A stretch of 31,520 bases of DNA from Smittium mucronatum (GCA_001953115.1 LSSL01001086.1:7296-38815); one strand, 5' to 3'. Positions 1-11,354 are shown, counted from the first letter of the stretch. Numbers and translations: made by a program. The notes: a model not told the origin generated them from the letters alone.

Positions 1-129
<129 letters not shown>

Positions 130-2270
130 GAATATATCTACCTATTTAAGCATGTTCCATCTTTGAAAATAGATTAAAATAATAGTCATAAATTTCATCA
201 AGTTTTACAGTAAATTGGAAGTAAAATCATTTCAAAACTATTCGGATTAACCCATTACATATTTAAATAAAAATCAGTCTTTTTCATGTATCAATTTGCA
301 AAAGATTTAATAAAAAACAATAAATTTATTCTGAAAAATGAAAAAATAGAAATGATCCAATTTGGTTGAACTTCAGCGGATAATGTGTGCAAAATATTTT
401 CAAATGCTTTATTGTTTATAATAAGCTTTTTTTATGCTCTTTGTGAACTTATCTTAGATTTTATTCCGAGACTAGATTATATTCTGATATCTTTTCTTAA
501 AAACATACTAATAATAGATATTAATCACTATCAAAATAATTTAGTTATTTATAGTATTTGTGACATGGCTGGATGCATATTTCAAATTTATCTCCGACAC
601 ATTTCGCCCACTTTTTGGCTAGTAATTTTTTTCTATTGATTCCTTATTTAAAAAAAATTATATTTTAATGGAATGGTTTTTCTTAATGGCCATTTTTTTT
701 AAATATTTCTTTGTAACATTAGATCATGTAGACGAAACTCTTAGTAGACCATCAGTTCTAAAACAAGAATATTTAGCTGTAGTTTTTTTTTTATGGGGAA
801 TTTATTTTTCAATTTAAAAAAAGTCGTAATGATAAATTTTCAAAGGATCAAAAAAAGCGTAAAATTTTGGAGAAACTTTCCAGCTAATCTCTTACTGAAA
901 TTCTAGCAGCTCGAAAGGTCGTGGATATTGATTCAAGATTGGTTTTGGCTCATGTGACGAACTATTCGAAAGCAGAAAACACTCTTTTTGGAAATTATCA
1001 CACCATATAGATCTCAAAATACCGAGTAATTCAAATAGCCAGATTTAGAAATTTTTAAATCGTATTTATTTATACATACGGAATATCAACAATATTTATA
1101 TCACATCTTTAGCTAATTAACGCTATAAATTAATTTGACTTTTGCTATTTTTTCAAGATTGGGTATTTAGGAGATTTAATTTCTAAGGCCAATAAAAAAG
1201 GAAAATTTATGCTCTCGATTTCTAATGATGATGCTGGACTGATCTTTTTATAACTGGTGGCCGATATCATTACATTATTTAAAATAGCTATAATTTTTCT
1301 AATGTTCTGCATATTTTATTGACTTATTTAAGCGGAATCAGGTCAATAACTTTTGGTAAATTTTTAATTTCGATTATTATTGGTTAGATATAATTTTCCT
1401 ATATAATTATAGCCAATATACGACACTTTTGCTTCCGCGATAGATTGATGAGTTGCAATTGAAATAGTCATTCCACATTGCGTTCATTATCAAGAGCAAA
1501 ACGTCGCTTATACAATCGATTTGTCTATTAAATCTGGCTAATTGGATTTCCCAGGTTTCAAGTTACTGAATGACGTGATAATAGCCAAAAAGGGCTATTT
1601 GAAAATTTTGGCAGATCACAATACGAACTTATGCTGAACTATAAATTGATAAATAATGTTATAATCGATCACTCTTTGTAGTTAAGGTAGCATGTCGAGA
1701 ATGTAGATCAAGATGCCTGAATATCGATCTTCAGGCTCTTAGCCATCTTCCATAATCTACAAATTAGCTATTGGCCAATAAAAGCCTATTTGTCATCAAA
1801 CTCGTCATTAGTTGAGAGCAAGCCAAAGTCGAGTCTAAAAATATAGTCACGCTACATATTCCAAAAATTATCATCAATTTATTTACTGAAATCAATTTTT
1901 ATTTGTTTGTATTGCAGATTTTCATCTAGAGTAAATATAATGCAAAAGTTTAAACACTTGAAACTATCGATTTTTTTCCCTATATGAATCAACCGGAAAC
2001 ATTAAAGCAACAAATAATATTCGAATATTATGAAGTCGGAATCTCTCATAAACGGGAGCTGAAACGAAGGACCCAGAATTGGTGTTAAACTTAGAATTTT
2101 AAACTTCCTGCTTTCTTCCACCTCTAACTCGATATTTTTTATTCAACTGATTACCGATAATTTCTTCAAACTACTTTAGGTTTTAGAGACATTCCAAACA
2201 GTATTTTGGTAAAAATAAAAATAAAAATTTCCAAGGAAGTTTTATCAACAAGACCTTATGAATAAAAAAA
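130..2270. other. AT-rich spacer upstream of gene 1, with possible degraded coding patches
   Basis: No gene with a normal start can be supported. The longest open frame (385-639) begins at GTG and encodes a low-complexity hydrophobic peptide typical of AT-rich noise. Two stretches look more protein-like. Plus-strand bases 1458-1637 give 59 codons with a single internal stop and a non-AT-biased composition (it includes LDFPGFKLLNDVIIAKKGY, faintly ankyrin-like). Bases 1669-1929 read as 86 codons with three stops, in another frame. They may be remains of an old gene or transposon; no family can be assigned. No promoter for gene 1 is recognisable beyond A-runs just before the ATG. Confidence 0.4.
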
Positions 2271-5200
2271 ATGGACCAGATTTTACCTTCTGAGATTGTC
2301 GAAAGGTTATTTGTAGTTTCGCAGAATGCAGAGTTGCGTTTCCTGTCGAAATCTTTTTACAGAATTTCAAAGTTAACCAAAGTTCGATCTGAATTCTTTC
2401 TTTTGCAATTCGGGAAAAAATTCGTTTTAGATTTCAATTCAGGCTTGCCTGCAAAATTTCCAAAGATTTTTAATAGCGAAAAATTAATTCTGAGTCTATT
2501 AAAAAAGAGTTCTAAAATATGCCAAGAGGGTCAAAGTCTATTCTGTTACGCAATTAAAAACTCTTGGAAAGAAGTTGTAAAATTCCTCTTGCATATTTTC
2601 ATTTATGTCGTCAATTCCAGTGAAATGGGAAGTTTCACTTTTGCAAAGCCTTTAATTCATCTAAACAAGAACCACAAATTCATAGAGCTCGCTCTAGGTG
2701 TTTTAGATATTCAAATCCTTAATTTAATCCTCAACTCTTACAAATTCCTTCCCAATCTGGCAGATATTAATACGAACAAAGTAAAAGTCCAAACCCATTT
2801 AAGAATTGAATTAAACGAAATTAAGTTTGAGTATATCCAAAAGGTTGTTAAAGAAAGGAGGATAGATGTTTTAGATTTATTATTTCAGAACGGTCTGGAT
2901 ATTAAAAAAAAGGAGAAAATATTTATTCCCGCAATATCTAACTCCGATATTCAAACTATTGAGTATTTAATAGATAAAGGAGGCAATTTCCTACACTTGG
3001 ATAATGAGGCGTTCAATGTTGCCTGTCGATACGGAAATAGTAACATCCTTGAATATATGGAATCTCATTGCCCAAAAGTAAATTTAAATACTAGAGATAT
3101 TCAGCGAATTTCAATCAAATATGGCAATGTTGAAGCTATGAAATATTTGCACTCTAAAGGATTTATTTCCTACTTTTTCAATTACGACAATATACCTGCT
3201 ATTTGTAAACATAATAATACACAGTTATTCGATTACCTCTATCAAAAATACTGCAACAAACTGACTATTTTGAAATTAGCATTACTTCATTCAACTCAAA
3301 AAAACAATATCCATATGATATCTCATCTCCACAAGAACTATCCTGATATTAAAGACTTTGTGGATCAGAACTTTTTTTTGATCTGTATTCATTGTTCATG
3401 TCCAGATTCCGCTGCTTTTTACATCCGAAATAACTATTTTTCATTCTCTGAAATGGTAAATATGGAGAAATTAATGTTTGAAGATATCTACAGTCGTTTT
3501 AAATTAAATGATTATTCTATGCATACCAAAGCTTTAGAAAGCTTATTCAAATTAATCCCCCTTTTCAAGTCATTCTTTGCTGCATCTTCAAACAAAGGGC
3601 ATAATGAGTATATTAGTAATTGGGAATCTCTCCTCAAGAATCGGATGAACCATCTTCTAATAATCATATCCAAAAGATCTAGAGATGTCAATGAAATAAA
3701 GGTGCTTATTGAAAATGGCGCTGATATTCACACAGGAAATTATCAGCCCTTAATAAACTCCTGTACAATGTCTAAAAATATTGATGTTATAAAGTATTTA
3801 ATTGAGAATGGCTCTGATGTAAATGCTCAAAATGGACAAGCATTGATTAATGCCTGCCAAAATCAGTCGAATTCTGAAGTTATAAAGTATTTGATTAGCA
3901 ATGGTGCTAATCTCCATTCACAGAATAACCAGTCATTAATTGAAGTTTGTTTTTATACCGACAATTTCGAATTATTTGAGTTTTTAATAAAAAACGGATC
4001 TGATATCAACTCTCAAAATGGACAGGCCTTAATTAATGCTTGTTCCAGATTTAGCGATTTGCGTAAAATTAAATATTTGATAGATAACGGCGTAGACATT
4101 CATTCTCAAAACGATCAGGCTTTAATAAACTTATTTTTCAGTTATCGGACTAAGGGAATTTTTGATTTTCTTGTTCAAAATGGAGCGAATATACGTGCTC
4201 AAAATGACCAAACTTTAATTAATGCTTGTTCGAAATGCGGGAATTTAGAACACATAAAATACATGATCGAAAATGGTGCTGACATAAATGCTCAACTCGG
4301 ACAGCCTCTAATAAGTGCCTGTAAGATAGATCATAATATAAAAGTCATAAAATATTTAATCGAAGGCGGCGCTAACGTAAATTCCCAAAACGGGCAGGCC
4401 TTGATTAATTTTTGTAAAGTAAGCAATAAATCCGAAAATTTAGACGTTATCAAATGTATGGTTAGGAATGGAGCCGACATAAACGCCCAAAATGGTCAAG
4501 CTTTGATTAATGCTTGTTCATTTCGAAGAAATCTACCTGTTATTAAATATCTAGTTGAAAATGGGGCTGATGTGAATTTGCAAAACAGCAAAGCTTTTGT
4601 TAATGCATGTAAAGGAAACGAATATGATGTGATAAAATTCTTGATAGAAAGCGGATGTGAGGTAAATGCTCAAAACGGACAACCTCTAATAAACATGTGT
4701 ACTAGTGGTAGGTCCATAGAAACGTTGGGTTTGCTCTTTGAAAATGGTGCAGATATCAATGCTCAAAATGGTCAGCCTTTGATTAGTCTTTGCAATAAGT
4801 TTATTCTGTTTAATGACTCGTTTGATGAATCATTCAAGTACCTTCTTTTTAAAGGAGCCGATATTAATGCACAAAAACGGAAAGTTTGGGCCACACTCTT
4901 CAGCGGATGCCCCTCAGTCTATTTAATCGGTTATTTAATCCAGAGTGAATCTAGTAAAAATTCTCAAAACGATGTATCTCTTATTGAGTCCTTTTCTTTT
5001 CAAATCGCCAACCCAAGAATTCCTTATAATATTGTCGAATGTTTGGCTGATAAAATGTCTATCATTTCCGAGGAAAATTTTCTTATCTCTTTTTTGAGAA
5101 ATCCAAGGTTTAAGGTTTTACAATTTTTCGCCAGAAAAGGTATAGAAATCATCAAATTCAAGGATTTCATATTGAATTGTATTTATGAACTTGAAAAGTA

Positions 5201-5558
5201 CAATTCAAATGAACATTGCTTTGGTCTCATAAAGTCTCCTAATATGATTCCCTGGTCTAATTCTGGTTGCATTTTTTGTCACGGCCAAGGTGAAGAGTGT
5301 TTATGTAATCTTTTTTATGGCCATGTTTCTTTATTAGATGAATTTTCTTTAATCATTTTGTATTTAATGAAGATTGGTGTTGAATTCTCCACTTCAGAAC
5401 TACAAGAAAAGTTTGGAAAATATTTGCACCAACTTATTCCTATCGATCTAAATTCTATATCATTTATGGATAATGACATCCCAAAAAGATTCTATTCTAA
5501 TTCGGGTGATTTTCCATTGTGGTATAGTGATTCCCTTGACCTACGTCGGGGTTTATAA
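2271..5558 (+). CDS. F-box-like / ankyrin-repeat protein, copy 1 (1095 aa)
   Basis: A large intronless gene, probably encoding a cytosolic or nuclear protein-interaction scaffold. Residues ~4-45 (LPSEIVERLF..., LSKSFYRISK) resemble an F-box, the Skp1-binding module of SCF ubiquitin ligases. Residues ~80-350 hold irregular ankyrin-like units (for example SDIQTIEYLIDKGG and YGNVEAMKYLHSKG). Residues ~473-905 hold about 14 tandem 31-residue units of the form (I/L)DVIKYLIENGADINAQNGQALINAC. Residues ~925-1095 form a C-terminal domain shared with the other copies, with a Cys/His cluster C1000-x2-C1003-H1004-x5-C1010-x-C1012. The start ATG matches the start of the paralogues (M-D/E-x-x-L) and has A at -3 and G at +4. 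There is no signal peptide or membrane segment. Relative to copy 4 it has two extra units in the later part of the array. Substrate-adaptor function is inference from domain architecture; the domain calls are by eye. Confidence 0.93.
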   Translation: MDQILPSEIVERLFVVSQNAELRFLSKSFYRISKLTKVRSEFFLLQFGKKFVLDFNSGLPAKFPKIFNSEKLILSLLKKSSKICQEGQSLFCYAIKNSWKEVVKFLLHIFIYVVNSSEMGSFTFAKPLIHLNKNHKFIELALGVLDIQILNLILNSYKFLPNLADINTNKVKVQTHLRIELNEIKFEYIQKVVKERRIDVLDLLFQNGLDIKKKEKIFIPAISNSDIQTIEYLIDKGGNFLHLDNEAFNVACRYGNSNILEYMESHCPKVNLNTRDIQRISIKYGNVEAMKYLHSKGFISYFFNYDNIPAICKHNNTQLFDYLYQKYCNKLTILKLALLHSTQKNNIHMISHLHKNYPDIKDFVDQNFFLICIHCSCPDSAAFYIRNNYFSFSEMVNMEKLMFEDIYSRFKLNDYSMHTKALESLFKLIPLFKSFFAASSNKGHNEYISNWESLLKNRMNHLLIIISKRSRDVNEIKVLIENGADIHTGNYQPLINSCTMSKNIDVIKYLIENGSDVNAQNGQALINACQNQSNSEVIKYLISNGANLHSQNNQSLIEVCFYTDNFELFEFLIKNGSDINSQNGQALINACSRFSDLRKIKYLIDNGVDIHSQNDQALINLFFSYRTKGIFDFLVQNGANIRAQNDQTLINACSKCGNLEHIKYMIENGADINAQLGQPLISACKIDHNIKVIKYLIEGGANVNSQNGQALINFCKVSNKSENLDVIKCMVRNGADINAQNGQALINACSFRRNLPVIKYLVENGADVNLQNSKAFVNACKGNEYDVIKFLIESGCEVNAQNGQPLINMCTSGRSIETLGLLFENGADINAQNGQPLISLCNKFILFNDSFDESFKYLLFKGADINAQKRKVWATLFSGCPSVYLIGYLIQSESSKNSQNDVSLIESFSFQIANPRIPYNIVECLADKMSIISEENFLISFLRNPRFKVLQFFARKGIEIIKFKDFILNCIYELEKYNSNEHCFGLIKSPNMIPWSNSGCIFCHGQGEECLCNLFYGHVSLLDEFSLIILYLMKIGVEFSTSELQEKFGKYLHQLIPIDLNSISFMDNDIPKRFYSNSGDFPLWYSDSLDLRRGL

Positions 5559-5643
5559 TTAAGATCGTATCCCTAAATTTTTTTTATATTTGATTGTTTG
5601 GTATAGATTTGAATACTTGTATTTTTAGCCTTAATGATTGATA

Positions 5644-5649
5644 AATAAA
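5644..5649 (+). terminator. candidate poly(A) signal of gene 1
   Basis: AATAAA lies about 85 bp after the stop codon. In DNA this AT-rich the hexamer is common by chance, so this is only a positional candidate. Confidence 0.3.
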
Positions 5650-5711
5650 TTACCATTATCGATGATTGAATTAGTGTCTAAAATTAAGGGCCTTTAAAAG
5701 TAAAATATCTT

Positions 5712-6320
5712 TTAGTGGTTTAGGGGTTTAAGTGGTATACTTTTCTTAATACACTATACCAAAATTTCACACAGCGTTGTACGATTGTTGGTTGAAAGTT
5801 AGTGGGGAAAGCGCACAGCGATTCGAAAGACAGCGATTCCAGAGGCGGACCATTTCGAAATAGAAGAGGCCGATCGTTTAGCGCAACTAAGATGTTTTCT
5901 ATTGCAAAAGTCCAGTTTTGATCATTCAGACGGATCTCAGCATCTAACAGCTATTTGTAGGAAAGCCATGTCAATCAAACCCACGTTTGGGTAGGAGCCT
6001 AATTTTATGTATCCTGTTAGAATTATGCTCTGATTAGGAGCCCAATAGCTTCAACGAACTATTGTTCGTTGCAAAGGGCTTAATTCATAACCTTTAATAC
6101 CTTAGCCACCCAGCCTACTTGAAAAAAATACCAGGAAATAGTATTTTAATTGGTAGATTGTACCCTTTTTCCTTAGGTACGCATCCCGTAGCCCGGCAGA
6201 GGGGCTTATTTTAACAAGTAAAATAGTATTATATACTTCTTTTTCTTTTTTAATATTCTCTTTAAATGTAGTTCTTAATGAATTAATCTTAAAATAAAAT
6301 TCAGCGATACAAAAAAAGAA
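5712..6320 (+). mobile_element. Retroelement copy A (non-coding, A-tailed, ~600 bp)
   Basis: This segment is similar, in opposite orientation, to 12290-12910 (copy B) and 30970-31520 (copy C). Read on the plus strand it ends with AATAAAATTC, then GATAC and an A-run, like an mRNA-type or LINE/SINE 3' end, so plus is taken as the element strand. Shared landmarks are a hairpin at 6052-6071 (CAACGAAC, loop TATT, GTTCGTTG), the block CCCACGTTTGGG near 5980-5991, a doubled CAGCGATTC near 5816-5845, and the GTACGCATCC module near 6180. No coding frame is conserved between copies. Divergence and lack of a clear target duplication point to an old insertion. It is more GC-rich than its surroundings. 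Confidence 0.75.
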
Positions 6321-8024
6321 ACACTTTTTTTAGTTTCCTAAATGTCAATGATATCCATAAAAATTAAGATACAAATACCATCATAATTGATGATATTATT
6401 GATATAGCGATTATTGCATCTAGAAAAAAGTCAAATGGCAGGGGGGGTTGAATCTCAAAAATAATAAGAGGCATCCTAATCCAAAAATTTGTAAGTAATC
6501 GGTCATAATATACATTTTTCGAAGACGAATCCAAGCTAACTAGATTTAACAAGTCAAGAATGGTTCCATACTAATAAATTGACTGTTTAAACACTTTAAG
6601 ATCTGTAATAAGGCTCTATCTTCACAGAAAGCGATTTTAAGTTTTATGATCCTACATGGGTTGATAAAAGTATTTTCTGATAGCATATAATCTTAAGGCT
6701 CTGGTGATCAGTGTGGTTTTGGCATCGACCTCAGAAGTTCCGTTAGAAAGCATAAAAGTGGCTGGATTTCGGTAAATGTAGATAGAAATGTTCAAACTTT
6801 TGCAGATTGTATAGTAGCGAATTCAAATATATCTGAATTGGTAAAACCTTTAAAGTAGCACCCAACTTAATCGATATACTGTAATGTGCACTTTACGTTT
6901 AAATTTCATTAATGCAAGTAATATTTTTATTGCTCAGTAATTTTCGTAAATTTTAATAAGATAAATTGGCATAAAACCCATAAATACATAAAATTTAATA
7001 GATTGCAGTGTTATCCCACCTAAATTCATACTTTTTTAACACGAATCCAATTTGCACACTTAAGATGGGCGCTGTTGTATATAAATTTAATATGACCACC
7101 ACATTCTTATAATATTGATAAAGTTTCTTCCAAAAAGGTCAATTAGCATCAAATTTAGCCTAGGAGATGGATTATACGTTTCATGGTCTTTAATCTCAGC
7201 ATAAATTCTGCATATATATAAATATATATGTTGATTGCCCGCAGATTCGAGATTGATTATTTAGTACTTAATTTCAGTACATGGGGTTAAGGGCTCTATA
7301 ACAGCAATCACTATATTTGGATGTTATCTCACCACTTAGTGTCATATCTACTAACTAATTAAATGAAGTTGTTTAGATCTAATTATAGCCTGTTAATATT
7401 TATCGAAAAGCTGATATTAAATGTTTAAATATTTATCATTTATCATTTATGAATTATAATGAATGTAAGGACTGACATTATGGAATTGGATATCGAGGTT
7501 TATAACCACAAACTTGTAAATTAATAAAGGGGATAAATGAAAGAAAAAACCCCGGATAATCAACAAGATATTATTGGCTGCAAGCAACCCAAATAGCAAA
7601 TAAACAATGCTTTACACGTCATTCAGACAAATGCTAGCAATATCATTTACTCAACCCCCCACTTTTTATGTATCGCTACGGTTTGTTTCAAAACACACAA
7701 GGATACTGAGAGGAATAGACAAACTTTAAACATGAATACATAAATGTTTACTGATCCAACTTTATTTAGAACGAATTCCATTTTTAATCGAACCCTTTCC
7801 TTAAAAGATTAGATCATATACTTTAGAGCAAGATTCGAAGCAAATTTCCTAGCTTCAAAGCCCCAAATCATAAATTTTATTTTCCTCTTACTTTAATTTC
7901 AGTATCATTCAATGAAAAAATATATCTATTATTTTGAATAAAAAAAAATAGCTTAATATGAATTTCAGAGAAAAATCTAAATAAACAGCCTTTCGGATTT
8001 TTATATATCATCTGTCCGTTTATA
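6321..8024. other. AT-rich spacer between copy A and gene 2
   Basis: No supported gene. A frame open from 6697 to 6858 (54 codons, plus strand) has no ATG start and no recognised motif. A minus-strand frame at 6364-6552 starts at TTG and is a low-complexity hydrophobic artefact. Short imperfect TTTATCA repeats occur near 7430-7450. No promoter element for gene 2 could be identified. Confidence 0.5.
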
Positions 8025-11000
8025 ATGGAGCGTAATTTACCCTTAGAAATCCTCGAACGAATATTTGTATTTTCGCAAAACTTTGAGTTGAGAATTCTGT
8101 CGAAAACGTTTTATGAAATCTCGAAATCGACGAAATTTCGCTCTGAATTCTTTCTTTTACTGTTTGGAAAGAAGCATGTCTTTGATTTCAAAAAGGGGCT
8201 GCCCGCTAAGTTTCCACGAGTTTTTTCGAATGAAAATTTGTCTATGAGTCTATTGAATTTGGGTGCAGTTATTAGTAAAAGAAACCAGGATTTATTCTAT
8301 TACGCAATCTTAAATTCTTGGGCTACTGTTATCAAATTCCTTTTGAATTTTTTTGTTTATAAAGTCAAATCAACGAAGTTATGGAGAGTAATTTTTGCTA
8401 AACCGTTAATTAATTTGAAAAAACATAAACTTAGAGCTATAAAGCTTGCACTAACCGCTTTAAATATCCCTATTCTGAACCAAATCCTCAACTCCCATAT
8501 TATTTCCCCTGAATTACCCATCCCTAATATTCAACGAGTCGTTATTACAAATCATTTAAGGGTTGATTTAAATAAATTTAGTATTGGATACTACCAAAAA
8601 GTTGTCAAAGAAAAGAGGATTGATATTCTAAACCTATTGATTAAAAATGGTCTAATTATTAAAGGAAAAGAGAAAGTATTCTATCCAGCAATAATCAACT
8701 CTGACATCAAAATTACCGAATTTTTAATTGGTAAAGGAGGTGATTTTTCTAATATAGACAACGAGGCTTTTATTATTGCTTGTAGATATGGAAATATCCA
8801 TATTATTGACTATATTGTATCACAATGTCCAAAATTGGAGGTAAACTACGAATATATCAAGAAAATTTCCATCAAATACGGTAACATTGGCGCAATGAAG
8901 TATTTGCACTCTAAAGGTATTCGCTCATACTTTTTCAATGATGTATATATATCTATAGTATGTGACCACAAACATACACAGCTGTTCGATTATGTCTACC
9001 AAAATTATTTCAACAAATCGACAATATTAGCATTTGCATTGCTTTACTCAACCCAAAAAAACAATATAGAAATGGTAACCCACCTCCTCAAGAATTACTC
9101 TGATACCAGGAAATTTGTGAACAATAACATGTTTATATTCAGTATTGTTAGTTCAAGTACAGATATTTCCACTCTCTTTATTCGAAATAAGTATTTTTCG
9201 TTTCAAGAAATTATAAGAATGGAGAAATTGGTTTTGGAAGAAACAATCAATAGCTTGGATCCTTATAATAATTCTAATCCTACAAATAAGCCAGATAACA
9301 TTTTTAAATTGATTTCAGCTTTCGCACTGTTTTATAGGAACTTTTCAAGCCATGAACATAAAGAATATATTAGTGATCGGAAATTTTATCTTAAAGCCCT
9401 AATGTCTCAACTTCTTATAATTTTATGCAAGAAATCCTGTAATCTTGAAGAAATACAATACCTTATTGACAACGGAGCTGATATCCATATTGAAAATGAT
9501 CAACCGTTAATTGAATCATGTTTATTGAGCAAAAACATTGCTGTTGTAAAATATTTAATAGAAAATGGCGCCAATATAAATGCTCAAAACGGGCAGGCTT
9601 TGATTAATGCTTGCAAAAAACAATCAAATTCTGATGTCATCAAGTGTTTGTTAGATAATGGATCTAATGTAAATGCCCAAAACGGACAAGCTTTAATTAG
9701 CGCTTGTGAGTCATCATATAAACTGGATGTCATAGAATTTATTGTCAAAAATGGTGTCTTTGTAAATGCTCAAAACGATTCAGCTCTAATCAAAGCCTGT
9801 TTAAACTGTGGATATTTGGATGTCATTAGATATTTAATAGAAAATGGATCAAATGTAAATTCCCAAAATGGCCAAGCTTTGATCAATGCGTGTGGACGTT
9901 GTAGTCTTTTAGGTAATATGGATGTTATCAAATACTTGATTGAAAACAATGCCGATATCCATTCACAGAATGATAAAGCTTTTGTTGAACTCTGTTTTTG
10001 GTCTAAAAACTTTGAATTGGTTGATTTTCTAATAAAGAATGGGGCTGATATACATGCTCAAAATGGCCAAGCTTTAATTAACGCATGCTCTCAATTTTGT
10101 GATTTGCTAAAAATTAAGGTTTTAATTGAAAACGGCGTCGATATTCATTCACAAAATGATCTAGCCTTTATAAATGCGTGTTCGGGTGATAAGAATATTG
10201 ATATAATTAGATTTCTTGTTAAAAATGGAGCAAATATTCGTGCTCAGAGAGATCAAGCTTTGATAAATGCTTGTTCATATCCTGTAGATCTGAAAATCAT
10301 TAAATATCTGATGGAAAATGGTGCTGACATAAATTCTCAAAACGGGCAGAGTTTGGTTAATATTCCTAGATGCTACTATGGTTCCAAAAATATGGAAGTG
10401 ATGAGATATTTAATTGAAATTGGCGCTGATGTTAATGCCCAAAACGGACAGACAATAATTAACGCTTGTTCACAAAAAGGAAATTTCGGTGCCATAAAAA
10501 TTTTAATCGAAAACGGAGCTGATGTGAATTCACAGAACGGTTTTCCTCTGATAAATGTCTGCAAGAATCGTGGGCCCATCGAGACTCTAATACTGTTGAT
10601 TGAAAATGGAGCAAACATCAATGCCCAGAATGGTTTGCCCCTAGTTAGCTTTTGCAATTCCTTTTATAGACCCGACATCTCATTTGAAAAATCTTTTTAT
10701 TATCTTCTTTCCAAAGGTGCTAATATTAATTCACAAGATGAAAACGTTTGGATCAAAATATTCCGCGGGTATATGCCAGCTCAGTTGATCAAGTTTTTAA
10801 CTCAGATTGAGATAAATATTGATTCCAAATGCAGCTTTACTCTTATTGAGGTCATATCCGACCGAATCCTTGATCCGGAAATCCCTTTTAATGATGTTGA
10901 ACTTTTGGTAAAAAAAATGGGAATTATTACTGACCAAAATTTTCTTATATCTTTCTTGAGAAATCCAAGATTTAAGATTCTAAAGTTTTTTGCCGATAAT

Positions 11001-11354
11001 GGAATAGCAATGATCAAATACAAGGATTTTATCTTGAGTTTTCTCTTTGAAATAACTGAAGGATATTATAAGAGCCTTTTACTTCGCCTATTAGGCTTTG
11101 AAGATGTTTCTAACTTGAATTCCTATTGTTATTATTGTCATAATGACAATAGAAAATGCATAAGCGGCCATGTTTATGGCCATTTTTACCAACTAAATGA
11201 GGTTCTTGTAATTCTACTATATTTAAAAAAAATTGGTGTTGACTTTTCTACAGCAGTACTCCAAGATATGTTTGGGGAATATTTAAAACAACTAGATACA
11301 GTCGACCTCAATACAATATCATTTGAAGAAAATGAATTCGACCAAAATTTTTGA
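8025..11354 (+). CDS. F-box-like / ankyrin-repeat protein, copy 2 (1109 aa)
   Basis: Paralogue of copy 1 with the same architecture in one exon. The F-box-like N-terminus is LPLEILERIF at residues ~4-45. The conserved middle region includes SDIKITEFLIGKGGDFS and IKYGNIGAMKYLHSKG. About 15 units of the 31-residue ankyrin repeat begin at residue ~473. The C-terminal domain includes NPRFKILKFFADNG and the cluster C1035-x2-C1038-H1039-x5-C1045, followed by H1048 and H1052. It has five units before the first NADIHSQND-type unit, against two in copy 1 and three in copy 4, so extra units sit at the front of its array. The start ATGGAG has A at -3 and aligns with the paralogues. A role as an SCF-type adaptor is inferred from the F-box/ankyrin combination only. 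Confidence 0.93.
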   Translation: MERNLPLEILERIFVFSQNFELRILSKTFYEISKSTKFRSEFFLLLFGKKHVFDFKKGLPAKFPRVFSNENLSMSLLNLGAVISKRNQDLFYYAILNSWATVIKFLLNFFVYKVKSTKLWRVIFAKPLINLKKHKLRAIKLALTALNIPILNQILNSHIISPELPIPNIQRVVITNHLRVDLNKFSIGYYQKVVKEKRIDILNLLIKNGLIIKGKEKVFYPAIINSDIKITEFLIGKGGDFSNIDNEAFIIACRYGNIHIIDYIVSQCPKLEVNYEYIKKISIKYGNIGAMKYLHSKGIRSYFFNDVYISIVCDHKHTQLFDYVYQNYFNKSTILAFALLYSTQKNNIEMVTHLLKNYSDTRKFVNNNMFIFSIVSSSTDISTLFIRNKYFSFQEIIRMEKLVLEETINSLDPYNNSNPTNKPDNIFKLISAFALFYRNFSSHEHKEYISDRKFYLKALMSQLLIILCKKSCNLEEIQYLIDNGADIHIENDQPLIESCLLSKNIAVVKYLIENGANINAQNGQALINACKKQSNSDVIKCLLDNGSNVNAQNGQALISACESSYKLDVIEFIVKNGVFVNAQNDSALIKACLNCGYLDVIRYLIENGSNVNSQNGQALINACGRCSLLGNMDVIKYLIENNADIHSQNDKAFVELCFWSKNFELVDFLIKNGADIHAQNGQALINACSQFCDLLKIKVLIENGVDIHSQNDLAFINACSGDKNIDIIRFLVKNGANIRAQRDQALINACSYPVDLKIIKYLMENGADINSQNGQSLVNIPRCYYGSKNMEVMRYLIEIGADVNAQNGQTIINACSQKGNFGAIKILIENGADVNSQNGFPLINVCKNRGPIETLILLIENGANINAQNGLPLVSFCNSFYRPDISFEKSFYYLLSKGANINSQDENVWIKIFRGYMPAQLIKFLTQIEINIDSKCSFTLIEVISDRILDPEIPFNDVELLVKKMGIITDQNFLISFLRNPRFKILKFFADNGIAMIKYKDFILSFLFEITEGYYKSLLLRLLGFEDVSNLNSYCYYCHNDNRKCISGHVYGHFYQLNEVLVILLYLKKIGVDFSTAVLQDMFGEYLKQLDTVDLNTISFEENEFDQNF

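Noticed and set aside
385..639. 84-codon plus-strand frame
   Set aside because: Starts at GTG, and its composition is the hydrophobic Ile/Leu/Phe mix of AT-rich noise; no motif and no paralogue.
3688..4990. CRISPR-like regular repeats of about 93 bp
   Set aside because: The period is the 31-codon ankyrin unit within an open reading frame; repeats are diverged and there are no spacers.
6364..6552. 62-codon minus-strand frame with a hydrophobic C-terminus
   Set aside because: Non-ATG start and low complexity; the apparent membrane segment is expected from AT-rich sequence.
6697..6858. 54-codon open plus-strand stretch as a possible exon
   Set aside because: No start, no convincing splice sites and no family motif; its length is within chance expectation.
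10376..10657. Minus-strand open frame inside gene 2 (also 10802-11023, and 25651-25845, 26455-26655, 27253-27435 in gene 4, 23417-23671 in the pseudogene)
   Set aside because: Antisense shadows created by the periodic ankyrin coding sequence; no independent motif, and the sense frame explains the conservation.
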